DNA of 64,000 nucleotides from assembly GCA_963748315.1 (NCBI GenBank), contig CAVVIK010000006.1, forward strand, positions 806,001 through 870,000. The letters are read 5' to 3'. The stretch is from DASPHG01 sp963748315 (GTDB lineage Bacteria > Actinomycetota > Thermoleophilia > Solirubrobacterales > Thermoleophilaceae). The position numbers were made by a program, and so were the translations under genes. Positions 46,617 to 55,159 of the stretch are shown here, piece after piece. A model generated the notes under the pieces. That model had not been told where the DNA came from, ran no database searches, and saw nothing but the letters and a program-made list of their open reading frames with translations. Numbering within the stretch: position 1 is the first letter of the stretch; every line of letters begins with the position of its first letter.

Positions 46617-48494
46617 GTGGCGTTGCGGGCGATCGGACTGACCGGGGTGCTCCTGGCGCTCATCGGCGGGCCGCCCGCAGCCGCTGATGCGCCGCGCACC
46701 CGCTACGACCTGGCGAACCGCTGCTTCGCCCTGGTGTCGGCGCCGACGGGCCGCGTCGTGACGGGGCCGCTCTATTTCAAGCCGACCAGCCTCGGCGGCT
46801 ATCTGATCCACGACACCGACGGACAGCTCCTGAGCGTCGGCGAGCGCGACACGGTCACGCGCGCGCCGTTGCCGGGCCCACCCGCGGAGTGGGCGGCCAC
46901 GCGCGCGCGACATCGCACGTTCAAGCTACGTTCGAGCGCCACGGGCCGGCTGCTCGTGGCCGGCGCGGGCGGCGAGCTCACGACCGGCCCGCCGAGCCGG
47001 CGCGCCCGGTTCCGGTTCGCGAAGCGCCGCGGCTGTCAGCGCTACCCCGAGGCAGCCGTGGGCGCGCGCGGCCCGGTGACAAAGCGCAGAAAGGGCGGCG
47101 CCTTCGGGTACGTGGACGCACACCTCCACCTGATCGCGAGCCTCCGCGCGGGGGGCCAGGTGATCTCGGGCGAGATCTTCAACCGCTTCGGCGTGACGGA
47201 GGCGCTCGGACGCGACGCCGACGTCCACGGCCCGGACGGCAGCCTCGACGTCACCGGCGGCCTCCTGCGCGGGGAGCCGCCGGCGCACGACATCAACGGC
47301 TGGCCGAGCTTCTCGGGCTGGCCGACGTACGACACCTACACGCACCAGCAGACCTACTACCGCTGGCTGCAACGGGCGTATATGGCGGGCCTGCGGGTCG
47401 TCGTCGCGCAGCTCGTCGAGGACGCGCCGCTGTGCCGCATTGAGCAATTCAGGTCGCACTCGTGCGACGAGACCGACACGATCGAGCTCGAGGCCGCGCA
47501 GCTGCGGCAGCTCGAGGAGTACGTGGACGCGCAGTCCGGCGGTCCCGGCGAGGGTTGGTTCAGGCTCGTCCACAACTCGCGCCAGGCCCGGCGGGCGATC
47601 AACCACGGCAAGCTCGCCGTGCTCATGGGCGTCGAGTCGTCGAACCCGTTCGGGTGCAGCGAGCAGATGGGCGAGCCCGAGTGCGACCGCGACGACATCG
47701 ACCGCGGGATCGCGCACTACCGCGAGCTGGGCATCCGCAGCCTGTTCATCGCGCACTGGGTGAACAACGCGTTTGCCGGCGCGAAGGTGGAGGGCGGCGA
47801 CATCGGGCCGTTCATCGCCACCTTCAACCTCGAGCAGACCGGGCAGCCGTTCGAGACGGGGCCGTGCCCTGAGCCGGAGCACGGGGAGGAGTGCAACACG
47901 AAGGGGCTGACCGAGCTGGGCGAGTACCTGGTCGGCCGCCTGATGGACAACCACATGATGATCGAGCTCGACCACCTGAGCGAGCGGGCGCGGCTGCGCG
48001 TGCTCGAGATCGCGGAGGAGCGGGACTACCCGGTCGTCTCGAGCCACACCGGCAGCGGCGGCGTCTGGACCGCCTCCGACCTCGAGCGGCTCTACAGCGT
48101 CGGTGGCTTCGCGACGGCGCGCCCGGACACGGCCGCGAACCTCGCCCGCACGATCCTTAGCTTCCGCCGCTTCAAGCGGAAGGGCGAGCCGCTGGGACTC
48201 GGGCTTGGCACCGACACCGGCGGCTTCTCGGCGGCGCCCGAGCCGGACCCGGCCGCCGAGGAGAAGCCGCTCATATACCCGTTCCGCTCCTACGACGGGA
48301 AGGTCAGCTTCATCTGCCAGGTCGCGGGCGGGCGAAAGTTCGACCTGAACAAGGACGGCATCGCCCAGTACGGCATGTACGCGGACCTGCTCGCGTACAT
48401 GCGCCAGCAGACCGGCGGCAAGCGCGCGAGCAGGCTGCTCTTCAACTCCGCCGAGGCCTACCTGCGCAGCTGGCGGCGCGCGGAGCGCCGCTAG
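46617..48494 (+). CDS. Secreted M19-type (membrane dipeptidase-like) amidohydrolase
   Basis: Signal peptide (AIGLTGVLLALIGGPPAAADA), an N-terminal beta domain of about 120 residues, then an amidohydrolase-fold domain: metal site DAHLHL, LMGVESSNPFG, LIGHWVNNAF-like segment, MIELDHLSERARLRVLEIAE, VVSSHTGSGG and LGLGTDTGGF. The arrangement matches the renal dipeptidase superfamily. 625 residues, GTG 46617, divergent from the cyclase gene with 74 nt between. Substrate may be D- or L-dipeptides, but family members vary. Confidence 0.78.
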   Translation: MALRAIGLTGVLLALIGGPPAAADAPRTRYDLANRCFALVSAPTGRVVTGPLYFKPTSLGGYLIHDTDGQLLSVGERDTVTRAPLPGPPAEWAATRARHRTFKLRSSATGRLLVAGAGGELTTGPPSRRARFRFAKRRGCQRYPEAAVGARGPVTKRRKGGAFGYVDAHLHLIASLRAGGQVISGEIFNRFGVTEALGRDADVHGPDGSLDVTGGLLRGEPPAHDINGWPSFSGWPTYDTYTHQQTYYRWLQRAYMAGLRVVVAQLVEDAPLCRIEQFRSHSCDETDTIELEAAQLRQLEEYVDAQSGGPGEGWFRLVHNSRQARRAINHGKLAVLMGVESSNPFGCSEQMGEPECDRDDIDRGIAHYRELGIRSLFIAHWVNNAFAGAKVEGGDIGPFIATFNLEQTGQPFETGPCPEPEHGEECNTKGLTELGEYLVGRLMDNHMMIELDHLSERARLRVLEIAEERDYPVVSSHTGSGGVWTASDLERLYSVGGFATARPDTAANLARTILSFRRFKRKGEPLGLGLGTDTGGFSAAPEPDPAAEEKPLIYPFRSYDGKVSFICQVAGGRKFDLNKDGIAQYGMYADLLAYMRQQTGGKRASRLLFNSAEAYLRSWRRAERR

Positions 48495-48500
48495 CCCGGC

Positions 48501-49412
48501 TCAGTCCATCGCGTTGTAGAGCGACTGCGCGGCGGTCCCCTGGTACGGGCCGTGCATCACGTTCTTGAGCGACGAGTAGCCGTACGAGTTGACCGAGGCC
48601 ACGAGGCCGGCTGAGTTGATCCAGCCGCCGCCGCTCGAGCCACCGGTCATGTCGCAGCCGATCCCCATCGGCGCGATGCTGGTGGAGCCGTCGCGGCGTA
48701 CGACGGCCGAGTCGCACATGTACATCCGCTGCCCGTTGAACTTGCCGGCGGCGGGGTAGCCATACGACTTGAACCGCGTCGAGTTGACGGTGACGCCGTA
48801 GTTGAACGCCATGGAACGCGGCGTCTGGATGTCCGCCAGCGTCGTGTTCGGGGGCGCGCCTGCGCCCGGCGCGACTCGAGCCGCGCCGACGTCATAGGTG
48901 AAGTTGCCGCTGCTCGCCCATTGGGTCGTCGTCTGGAGCGCGGTCGCCGCCCACTTCCCGTACGGGGACGTGCCGTCGATGTAGGCGGGGGCGAACATGA
49001 AGTTGGTGGCGTACGAGCCCGGCCCCTCGTGGACACAATGGCCGGCGGTCCACACGAGGCTCAAACCGGAGCTGGCGGCGACGGAGGTCCCCGAGCAGAC
49101 GTAGTTGACCCCGCTGAGGGTGAAGAAGACCTTGCCGTTATCGCGATCCGTGCCCGAGTACGGCGTGGGGACTGCGAGGCGGCTCCAGGTCGTGCCGCCG
49201 CCCGGCTTGCCGGCCGTCGCGCGCGGGCCGTTGCCGCGAACGACGTCGCGCGGGATCGCGTTGCGCATGCGGTCCTTCGTCCAGTAGGCCGCCACGTCCG
49301 CGGGGGACTTGGTGGCGTGCTGCACAGGAGCGGCCTGCGCCGAGAGGGCGCCGGCGAGGAGGAACGTGAGGGCGAGTGCGGGCGCGAGCAGGCGCGTGCG
49401 AGTGTGGGCCAT
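48501..49412 (-). CDS. Secreted trypsin-fold serine peptidase (V8/glutamyl-endopeptidase-like)
   Basis: Signal peptide (LLAPALALTFLLAGALSAQA), short pro-region, then an S1-type catalytic core: His in VWTAGHCVHEG, Asp in TYDVGAARV, Ser in CDMTGGSSGGGWIN. The spacing and the TGGSSGGG serine motif are like those of V8-like and related actinobacterial peptidases. ATG 49412 is chosen because it starts exactly at a good signal peptide; ATG 49448 would add 12 residues. About 303 residues. It meets the M19-type gene tail to tail 6 nt apart. Confidence 0.85.
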   Translation of the reverse strand: MAHTRTRLLAPALALTFLLAGALSAQAAPVQHATKSPADVAAYWTKDRMRNAIPRDVVRGNGPRATAGKPGGGTTWSRLAVPTPYSGTDRDNGKVFFTLSGVNYVCSGTSVAASSGLSLVWTAGHCVHEGPGSYATNFMFAPAYIDGTSPYGKWAATALQTTTQWASSGNFTYDVGAARVAPGAGAPPNTTLADIQTPRSMAFNYGVTVNSTRFKSYGYPAAGKFNGQRMYMCDSAVVRRDGSTSIAPMGIGCDMTGGSSGGGWINSAGLVASVNSYGYSSLKNVMHGPYQGTAAQSLYNAMD

Positions 49413-49464
49413 GGCGCCCAGGGTAGGCAGCCGCGCCAAACCCGTCATCGAACAAATGTCCAGG

Positions 49465-50046
49465 TCAGCCGAAGCGCGCGCGCAGGCGCGACCAGGCCGC
49501 GCGCTTGAGCATGCGGCTGTAGATCTCCACGCCCGTCGGGCGGAGGTGGGTCCCGTCGCTCCAGAACCACTGGCGATTGCCGGTGGCGCGGGCGCTCCAG
49601 TCGATCAGCTTGACCCGCTTCGGATGCCGGAGCGCGACTCGCCGCATCGGCTGCGTGTGGAACGGGTGCCATGACCTGAACGGGGTCACGAGCATCAACG
49701 TGCGCCGGTGCCCGACCGTCCGCAGCATCCGCCGGATGTCGTGCGCCGAGATCGCGATGTTGGTGCCCAGCGCGAGCACCACGATCTCCGGCAGCGTGCC
49801 GCGGCGGCGGCGCTGGCGCAGGAGTTGCAGACCCTCGGCCGGATTGCGCGCGCAGCGCGCGTCCACCTCGAAGCCCTTGTGCGCGAGCACGGACGCCGCG
49901 CCGAGCATCACCGAGTCGCCGATCGCGAGCGGCGCAGTGCCGATGTGCGCGCCCGTGGGCCGGCGGTGGGCGTAGCCGCAGTCGATCGCCTGCGCCGCCT
50001 CGGAGGCGAGCAGGGTGATGCAGATCGTGACGAGCACCAGGCGCAT
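49465..50046 (-). CDS. Secreted SGNH hydrolase
   Basis: 193 residues with a signal peptide (LVLVTICITLLASEAAQA) and a small SGNH domain: Ser block APLAIGDSVMLGA, the Asn in LALGTNIAI, and the Asp/His block WSDGTHLRPTG. This short form resembles O-acetyl-transferase-associated or peptidoglycan/polysaccharide deacetylase SGNH domains in actinobacteria. Substrate unknown. It is divergent from the sulfotransferase gene with 20 nt between the starts. Confidence 0.82.
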   Translation of the reverse strand: MRLVLVTICITLLASEAAQAIDCGYAHRRPTGAHIGTAPLAIGDSVMLGAASVLAHKGFEVDARCARNPAEGLQLLRQRRRRGTLPEIVVLALGTNIAISAHDIRRMLRTVGHRRTLMLVTPFRSWHPFHTQPMRRVALRHPKRVKLIDWSARATGNRQWFWSDGTHLRPTGVEIYSRMLKRAAWSRLRARFG

Positions 50047-50066
50047 TCCCCTATCTTCCCCGCGCG

Positions 50067-50939
50067 GTGCCCTGGAAGAAACGCATCAACGACGCGCTAG
50101 CCAAGACGATCGGCTACCAGCTCGAACGGGCAACGCCGCGTCGGGCCGCGCGCCCCGCGGGCGGCCGCCGTCGCAAGCGCAAGGGGGACCGGCTCGTGAG
50201 CGCGCCCGTATTCGTGATGTGCACGCTGCGGTCCGGCTCGACGCTCCTGCGCGTGCTCCTGAACAGCCACTCGAAGATCCACGCGCCGCACGAGCTGCAC
50301 CTGCGCTACATCTCGGTCAGCCTCGACAAGAAGTGGTCGGAGCGCTCGATGAAGGAGATGGGGCTCGACGCCGACGGCCTGCGCTACCTCTTGTGGGATC
50401 GCCTGCTCGAGCGCGAGCTCTCTGCCAGCCGCAAGCCGATCATCGCGGACAAGACACCGAACAACGTCTTCATCCCCGAGAAGCTCCGCGAATGCTGGCC
50501 GGACGCACGCTTCATCTTCCTGCTCCGGCATCCGGCGGCGATTGCCCAGTCACGCAAGGACTGGTTCAAGGGCAAGGATCACTACGACGAGGAGAAGAAC
50601 CACGATCTCATCCGCCGCTACTGCGAGGCGCTCGAGGCGGCCAGGCAGCAGTACGACGGGATCACGATTCGCTACGAGGACCTCACCGAGGACCCCGCGG
50701 CGGTGACGCGGGAGATCTGCAAATTCCTGGGTATCGAGTGGGAGGAGTCGATGCTCGAGTACGGCGAGTTCGATCACGGCCGGTACAAGTCCGGCCTGGG
50801 CGACTGGTCCGACAACATCAAGTCAGGCGAGGTGCAGAAGGCGAAGCCGCCGCCGCCGGAAACGCCCGAGCCGCTGCGGCCGATCGCCGCGAAGTGGGGC
50901 TACCTGACCGAGGACGCCCCGGCCACGCGGGTCTCCTGA
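50067..50939 (+). CDS. PAPS-dependent sulfotransferase family protein
   Basis: 290-residue sulfotransferase. The 5'-phosphosulfate loop is CTLRSGSTLLRVLL and the 3'-phosphate region is FIFLLRHPAAIAQSR; IRYEDLTEDP and CKFLGIEW follow as usual. A basic N-terminal extension (about 40 residues) precedes the domain. Starts at GTG 50067. The end overlaps the 3' end of the glycosyltransferase gene on the opposite strand by 40 nt. The acceptor is probably a glycan or lipid by context (adjacent glycosyltransferase), which is inference. Confidence 0.87.
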   Translation: MPWKKRINDALAKTIGYQLERATPRRAARPAGGRRRKRKGDRLVSAPVFVMCTLRSGSTLLRVLLNSHSKIHAPHELHLRYISVSLDKKWSERSMKEMGLDADGLRYLLWDRLLERELSASRKPIIADKTPNNVFIPEKLRECWPDARFIFLLRHPAAIAQSRKDWFKGKDHYDEEKNHDLIRRYCEALEAARQQYDGITIRYEDLTEDPAAVTREICKFLGIEWEESMLEYGEFDHGRYKSGLGDWSDNIKSGEVQKAKPPPPETPEPLRPIAAKWGYLTEDAPATRVS

Positions 50940-52234
50940 AGCTCCGCGAAGAGCTCGTCCCACATCGGGCCGATCGCATCCATCCTGAAGTCCTTGCCGG
51001 TCTCTGCTGCCGCTGACGCGCAGCGATGACGCAGCTCGTCGTCCTCGATCATCCGCAGCAGCGCGGCGGCGAACCCGTCGATGTCGCCGAGCGGGACGAT
51101 CAGGCCGTTCTCCCCGTCCCGGATCATCTCGGCGGGCCCTGTCGGGCAGTCGAACGCGACCGGCGCCATGCCCTTGTTCATCGCCTCGGCAAGGATGAGC
51201 GGGAAGCCCTCGAAGCGTGAGCTGAGCGCGAAGATCGACGCGTTCGACATCTCGGCGGCCATGTCGTCGCACCCCCCGGGCATCTGCACGTTCTTCAGGC
51301 CGTGCTCCCGCACCTGCCCCTCGAGCCGCTCGCGCCATTTGCCCTCGCCACAGATCTTGAGCTCCCAGTCCGGGTGCTTTGCCTCGACCTCCGCCCACGC
51401 AGGCAGCAGCAGGTCGAACCCCTTCTGCCGCGTAAGCCGGCCGGCGGCGAGCACGCGCTTCGCGTCGAGGTTCGGCGGGGCGCCGAGGTCGCGCGCCGAG
51501 TTGGGGATCACGGCGAGCTTGACCTTGCCCTTCAAGAGCCTGTCGTAGTCGGCGCGTGCGCCGTCGGTGAGGACGACGAACGCGTCGAGCTTCCTGTACC
51601 CGCCGGGCATCGCCGCCTTCAAGCCGGGCTTGTGCGCGCCGAGGTGCATCTGCTCCAAGCCGACCTTGGTCACGCCCGGCGGGTCGAGCAGAGCCGTCAG
51701 CAGGTTCATCGCAGGGCGGGTCGCGACGAGGATCCCCGTGCGCCGGCGCAGCTTCCGCACCAGCCTGATGTCGCTGAGCAGGCTGAAGCTCGTCGACCAA
51801 CGGTCGTCCGGGTGCACGAGCACGCTCGGGATGCGCGCGAGCAGGCCCTTCACCCCGCGCGGCCGGTGGCCGGGACGGAGATCGTCCATCGCGTAGTACT
51901 CGACGCGCTCAGGGTGCTCGAAGAACGGTTCGTCGAGCAGGCGCCAGAGGCCGATCATCTCGACCTCGTGCCGGTCCTTGAGGTAGTCGGCGAGGTTGAT
52001 CGCGGCGCGTGTCGTGCCGCCCCTGCCCCAGGGGCTGACCGTCAGGATCGTCACGCGGGGAGGGTCCGTGTAGTCGCTCTCACGCGGCTGTGCGCGCGCG
52101 TAGCGGACGAGGAGGCCCCGTATCGCGCGCGCGACCACACGGGCGGGCGGGGAGGTCATCGCGCGCATGGCGAAGCCCTTTCGGCGGGCGGCGACCTCCT
52201 CGAGTTCCCCTGGTGCTGCGTCGCGTTCGGTCAT
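50900..52234 (-). CDS. GT4-type glycosyltransferase
   Basis: Retaining glycosyltransferase of the GT-B fold. The N-terminal domain begins RVTILTVSPWGRGGTTRAAIN; the C-terminal domain has VLAAGRLTRQKGFDLLLPAW, KICGEGKWRERLE, the nucleotide-sugar motif FALSSRFEGFPLILAEAMNKG (E-x7-E), and PAEMIRDGENGLIVP. Taken from ATG 52234 (444 residues); a later ATG would also keep the domain. Likely acts on a cell-surface polysaccharide or glycolipid. Confidence 0.88.
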   Translation of the reverse strand: MTERDAAPGELEEVAARRKGFAMRAMTSPPARVVARAIRGLLVRYARAQPRESDYTDPPRVTILTVSPWGRGGTTRAAINLADYLKDRHEVEMIGLWRLLDEPFFEHPERVEYYAMDDLRPGHRPRGVKGLLARIPSVLVHPDDRWSTSFSLLSDIRLVRKLRRRTGILVATRPAMNLLTALLDPPGVTKVGLEQMHLGAHKPGLKAAMPGGYRKLDAFVVLTDGARADYDRLLKGKVKLAVIPNSARDLGAPPNLDAKRVLAAGRLTRQKGFDLLLPAWAEVEAKHPDWELKICGEGKWRERLEGQVREHGLKNVQMPGGCDDMAAEMSNASIFALSSRFEGFPLILAEAMNKGMAPVAFDCPTGPAEMIRDGENGLIVPLGDIDGFAAALLRMIEDDELRHRCASAAAETGKDFRMDAIGPMWDELFAELQETRVAGASSVR

Positions 52235-52266
52235 TGGGCGCGCGGAGGTTAGGTAATTTGATCCCG

Positions 52267-52905
52267 ATGAGCGGATCGGAAGGCCCACGCAGCGTCAAGA
52301 TCGGCGCCGACGAGCGCACGGGGTGGTCCTCGGAGCGCCCCCGCCGCGCCGGCGGCCCGGACCGGCCCCCCGACATCTCCGTGCGCTGCAAGGTGCTGCG
52401 CCCCGCGGAGGCGCTCAGGTACTCGCCCGGCAGCCTGCTGCTGATCGTCTCGGCGTCTGAGGCGGACCGCGAGGCCCTTGCCGACCGCGTGATCGAGCAG
52501 AAGGGCGCGCTCCTCTCGGGGGCGAAGGTGCGCGAGCTGCTCGCCGGCCGCGTCCCGGACGAGGAGATGGGAGCCCGTGCAGCCGAGCTGCTCGACGCGG
52601 CGGCCTCGAAGCGCTTGGGTGCGAACGAGAGCACGGTGGTCGTCACCAATGGCCTCGACCCCGCAGAGCGCGAGCGGCTCGCGCGGCTCGCGGCGGCGGC
52701 CAAGCGGCCGCGACACCTGATCCTCGTCGAGACGGCGCGCGAGAACGTCAGCGAGGACGACCTCGCGCCGTTGAACGAGCTGCGCCGGCGGCTGGACGCA
52801 GGCGAGCTCGGCGCCGAGGGCTTCGACACCGCGCTCAGGCTCGGCGGGGACTCGATCGGCGAGTTGAAGCGCATCGTCTTCCGCCCGCCGCCCCGGGACG
52901 ATTAG
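52267..52905 (+). CDS. Hypothetical protein with degenerate P-loop-like fold
   Basis: 212 residues from ATG 52267. After a basic, disordered lead, SPGSLLLIVSASEADREALADRVI looks like the first strand-loop-helix of a P-loop kinase in which the GxxxxGKS motif has been replaced; HLILVETARENVSEDDLAPLN resembles the later part of AAA/PNKP-like kinases. No catalytic motif is intact. It may be a non-enzymatic relative. The stop overlaps the start region of the amine oxidase. Confidence 0.55.
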   Translation: MSGSEGPRSVKIGADERTGWSSERPRRAGGPDRPPDISVRCKVLRPAEALRYSPGSLLLIVSASEADREALADRVIEQKGALLSGAKVRELLAGRVPDEEMGARAAELLDAAASKRLGANESTVVVTNGLDPAERERLARLAAAAKRPRHLILVETARENVSEDDLAPLNELRRRLDAGELGAEGFDTALRLGGDSIGELKRIVFRPPPRDD

Positions 52906-54244
52906 CGACGACGTCGACGTAGCGGTAGTCGGGGCGGGCCTCAGCGGCCTGACGGCGGCGAGGGAGTTGAAGAGGGCGGGCGCATCCGTCGTGGTGCTGG
53001 AGGCGCGCGACCGGGTCGGCGGCAAGACGTACACGGTCGATATCGACGGCTGCTCGGTCGATCTCGGCGCCCATTGGGTCGGGCCGACGCAGCGGCGCGT
53101 GCTCGCGCTGGCCAAGGAGTTCGGGGTGGGGGTCGAGAAGCAGTACCTCGACGGCCGGCACCTGATCACGCTCGGCGGCGAGCAGCACACCTTCACCGGG
53201 CTGATCCCGCTCACGTCGGTCTACGGAACCGTCGAGACGATCCTCGGGGTGGCGCGCGTCGAGCTCAGACGGCGGCTCGTGCGGAGTGCCGACCCGTGGC
53301 GTTCGCGTGCGGCGGCGAGGCTCGACTCCTTCACGCTCGCGCATTGGATGCGCGGCGCCCGTTCGGACGAGGCGCGTGCGATGTGGACGCTCACGGCCCG
53401 AACGGTGTTCGGCGCCGAGCCGTCCGAGCTCTCGTTCCTCTACTTCCTCTGGTACGCGCAATGCGCGGGCGGTGTGATGCAGCTGACCGACTTCGAGGGC
53501 GGCGCACAGGACGCGCACCTGAGCGGAGGGACGCAGCAGCTCTGCGAGCGCATCGCGGCCGAGTTGGGCGACGACGTGATGCTGGGCTCGCCCGCGACGG
53601 CCATCAAGCACGACACCGCTGGCGTCTCGATCAAGGTCGGGCGGCGCAGGATCAAGGCGTCGAGGGCAATCGTCGCGGTGTCGCCCGCACTGGCCGCCCG
53701 GATCGATTTCGACCCGGGTCTGCCGGCGCGCGAGGCGCTGGGGCAACGCATGCCGATGGGCGCGTACATGAAGGGCGTTGCGATCTACGACCGGGCGTGG
53801 TGGCGCGACCGCGGGCTGTCCGGGCTGGCGTTCAGCGACCACGGACCGGTGCAGATGACGGTCGACGCAAGCCCCCCGGGAGGCGAGCCGGGGGTGCTGA
53901 TCGGATTCGTCACGGGCGCGCCCGCGCGTGCGGTGGCGACACTCGAGCCGGACGCGCGCCGGCACGTCGTGCTCGAGGCGATGGCGACGGCGACTGCGCC
54001 CGAGGCGGCGAGCCCGCGGAGCTATCGCGACTTCAACTGGCTCGAGGAACGGTGGAGCCGCGGCGGCCCGGTGGGGCTGATGGGCCCGGGGACGCTCACC
54101 GGGCTCGGGCCGGTCCTGACCGAGCCGGTCGGCCCGTTGCACTGGGCCGGCACCGACACGGCGACGGAATGGAACGGCTACATGGAGGGAGCGATCCAGG
54201 CCGGCGAGCGCGCCGCTCAGGCGGCGAGCTTCTCAACCCGGTAG
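52901..54244 (+). CDS. FAD-dependent amine oxidase (apparent ATT start)
   Basis: Flavin monoamine oxidase family, about 447 residues. The dinucleotide-binding motif DVAVVGAGLSGLTAARELKRAG is at the extreme N-terminus, then VLEARDRVGGKTYT, SVDLGAHWVGPTQ, and the C-terminal FAD segment HWAGTDTATEWNGYMEGA. The first ATG/GTG/TTG in frame is TTG 52967, which would remove the essential GxGxxG. In frame, ATT 52901 gives (M)SDDVDVAVVGAG and overlaps the previous stop (ATTAG), so ATT is the likely start. Acts on an amine substrate that cannot be named. Confidence 0.85.
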   Translation: MSDDVDVAVVGAGLSGLTAARELKRAGASVVVLEARDRVGGKTYTVDIDGCSVDLGAHWVGPTQRRVLALAKEFGVGVEKQYLDGRHLITLGGEQHTFTGLIPLTSVYGTVETILGVARVELRRRLVRSADPWRSRAAARLDSFTLAHWMRGARSDEARAMWTLTARTVFGAEPSELSFLYFLWYAQCAGGVMQLTDFEGGAQDAHLSGGTQQLCERIAAELGDDVMLGSPATAIKHDTAGVSIKVGRRRIKASRAIVAVSPALAARIDFDPGLPAREALGQRMPMGAYMKGVAIYDRAWWRDRGLSGLAFSDHGPVQMTVDASPPGGEPGVLIGFVTGAPARAVATLEPDARRHVVLEAMATATAPEAASPRSYRDFNWLEERWSRGGPVGLMGPGTLTGLGPVLTEPVGPLHWAGTDTATEWNGYMEGAIQAGERAAQAASFSTR

Positions 54245-54690
54245 CGGCGGGTGCCGCCCGGCGTCTCGACGGCGACCTCCTCGCCCTCGGCGCGTCCCAG
54301 CAGGGCCTCGGCGACGGGCGACTCCGCTGACAGCTTGCCCTGGCCGAGGTCGGCTTCGGTCGGGCCGACGATGGTCCACGTGTGCACCCTGTCCGTCGTG
54401 AGGTCGCGCACCTCCGCGGTCGTTCCGAAGCTGAACGTCCCGCCGCTCGAGTCGGCCTCCACGACGACGGCGCTCCGCAGGCGGTCGCGGAGGCGAAGGA
54501 TCTTCGTCTCGAGGTGAGCCTGATCCTCCTTGGCGATGTGGTACTCGGCGTTCTCCTTCAGGTCGCCGAGCGAGCGCGCCGCCTCGATGCGGTGCGACAT
54601 CTCCTGTCGGCCTGCCGTCTCGAGTTCGTGCAGCTCGGCCTTGAGCGCTTCCAGTCCCTCGGCCGTGATCGATTCGCCTGTCATCGACAA
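54217..54690 (-). CDS. greA: Transcription elongation factor GreA
   Basis: Rescues backtracked RNA polymerase by stimulating transcript cleavage. The coiled-coil N-terminal domain with ARSLGDLKENAEYHIAKEDQ (acidic tip residues) and C-terminal FKBP-like domain (IVGPTEAD, ISAESPVAEALLGRAEGE-type) are complete in 157 residues. ATG 54690 or ATG 54684 could be used. It overlaps the 3' end of the amine oxidase tail to tail by 28 nt. Confidence 0.95.
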   Translation of the reverse strand: MSMTGESITAEGLEALKAELHELETAGRQEMSHRIEAARSLGDLKENAEYHIAKEDQAHLETKILRLRDRLRSAVVVEADSSGGTFSFGTTAEVRDLTTDRVHTWTIVGPTEADLGQGKLSAESPVAEALLGRAEGEEVAVETPGGTRRYRVEKLAA

Positions 54691-54710
54691 GACGCTAGTA
54701 GGCTCGCGGT

Positions 54711-55157
54711 ATGGGTGTGATCAAGGGAGACCGCTCGGTCGAGATTGACGCGCCGATCGAGCGCTGTTTCGAGATCGCGGCGAACATCGAGGCCGCGCCG
54801 GAGTGGCAGGGATCGCTCCAGGACGTGGAGGTGCTCGAGCGCGACGGCGACAAGCGTGCCGTGCTGGTCGAGACGAAGTCCGACGCCAAGGTGAAGAGCG
54901 TGCGCGCGCTGCTTCGCTTCACCTACGAGCAGCCGACCCGGATCGAGTGGGTCCAGGAGAAGGGCGACACGAAGGCGCTGCGGGGTTGGTGGGACTTCGA
55001 GGACCTGGGCGGCGACCGAACGCGCGCGACGTACGCGCTCGAGTCGGATCCCGGGCGCGTGCTCGGCCTGCTGCTTCGCGGCCCGGCCGAGGCGGCCGTC
55101 CGGGACTTCCTCCTGGGCGGAGCGGCCGAGGGCCTCAAGGAACAAGCGGAGAGCTGA
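54711..55157 (+). CDS. SRPBCC (START-like) family protein
   Basis: 148 residues of the polyketide cyclase/dehydrase-like SRPBCC family: DRSVEIDAPIERCFEIAANIEAAPEWQ, a central beta sheet (RAVLVETKSDAKVKSVRALLRF) and long C-terminal helix (EAAVRDFLLGGAAEGLKEQAES). It forms a hydrophobic cavity that may bind a lipid or steroid. Ends 2 nt before the P450 start, so it is the first gene of the P450–WS/DGAT operon. Confidence 0.85.
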   Translation: MGVIKGDRSVEIDAPIERCFEIAANIEAAPEWQGSLQDVEVLERDGDKRAVLVETKSDAKVKSVRALLRFTYEQPTRIEWVQEKGDTKALRGWWDFEDLGGDRTRATYALESDPGRVLGLLLRGPAEAAVRDFLLGGAAEGLKEQAES

Positions 55158-55159
55158 CC

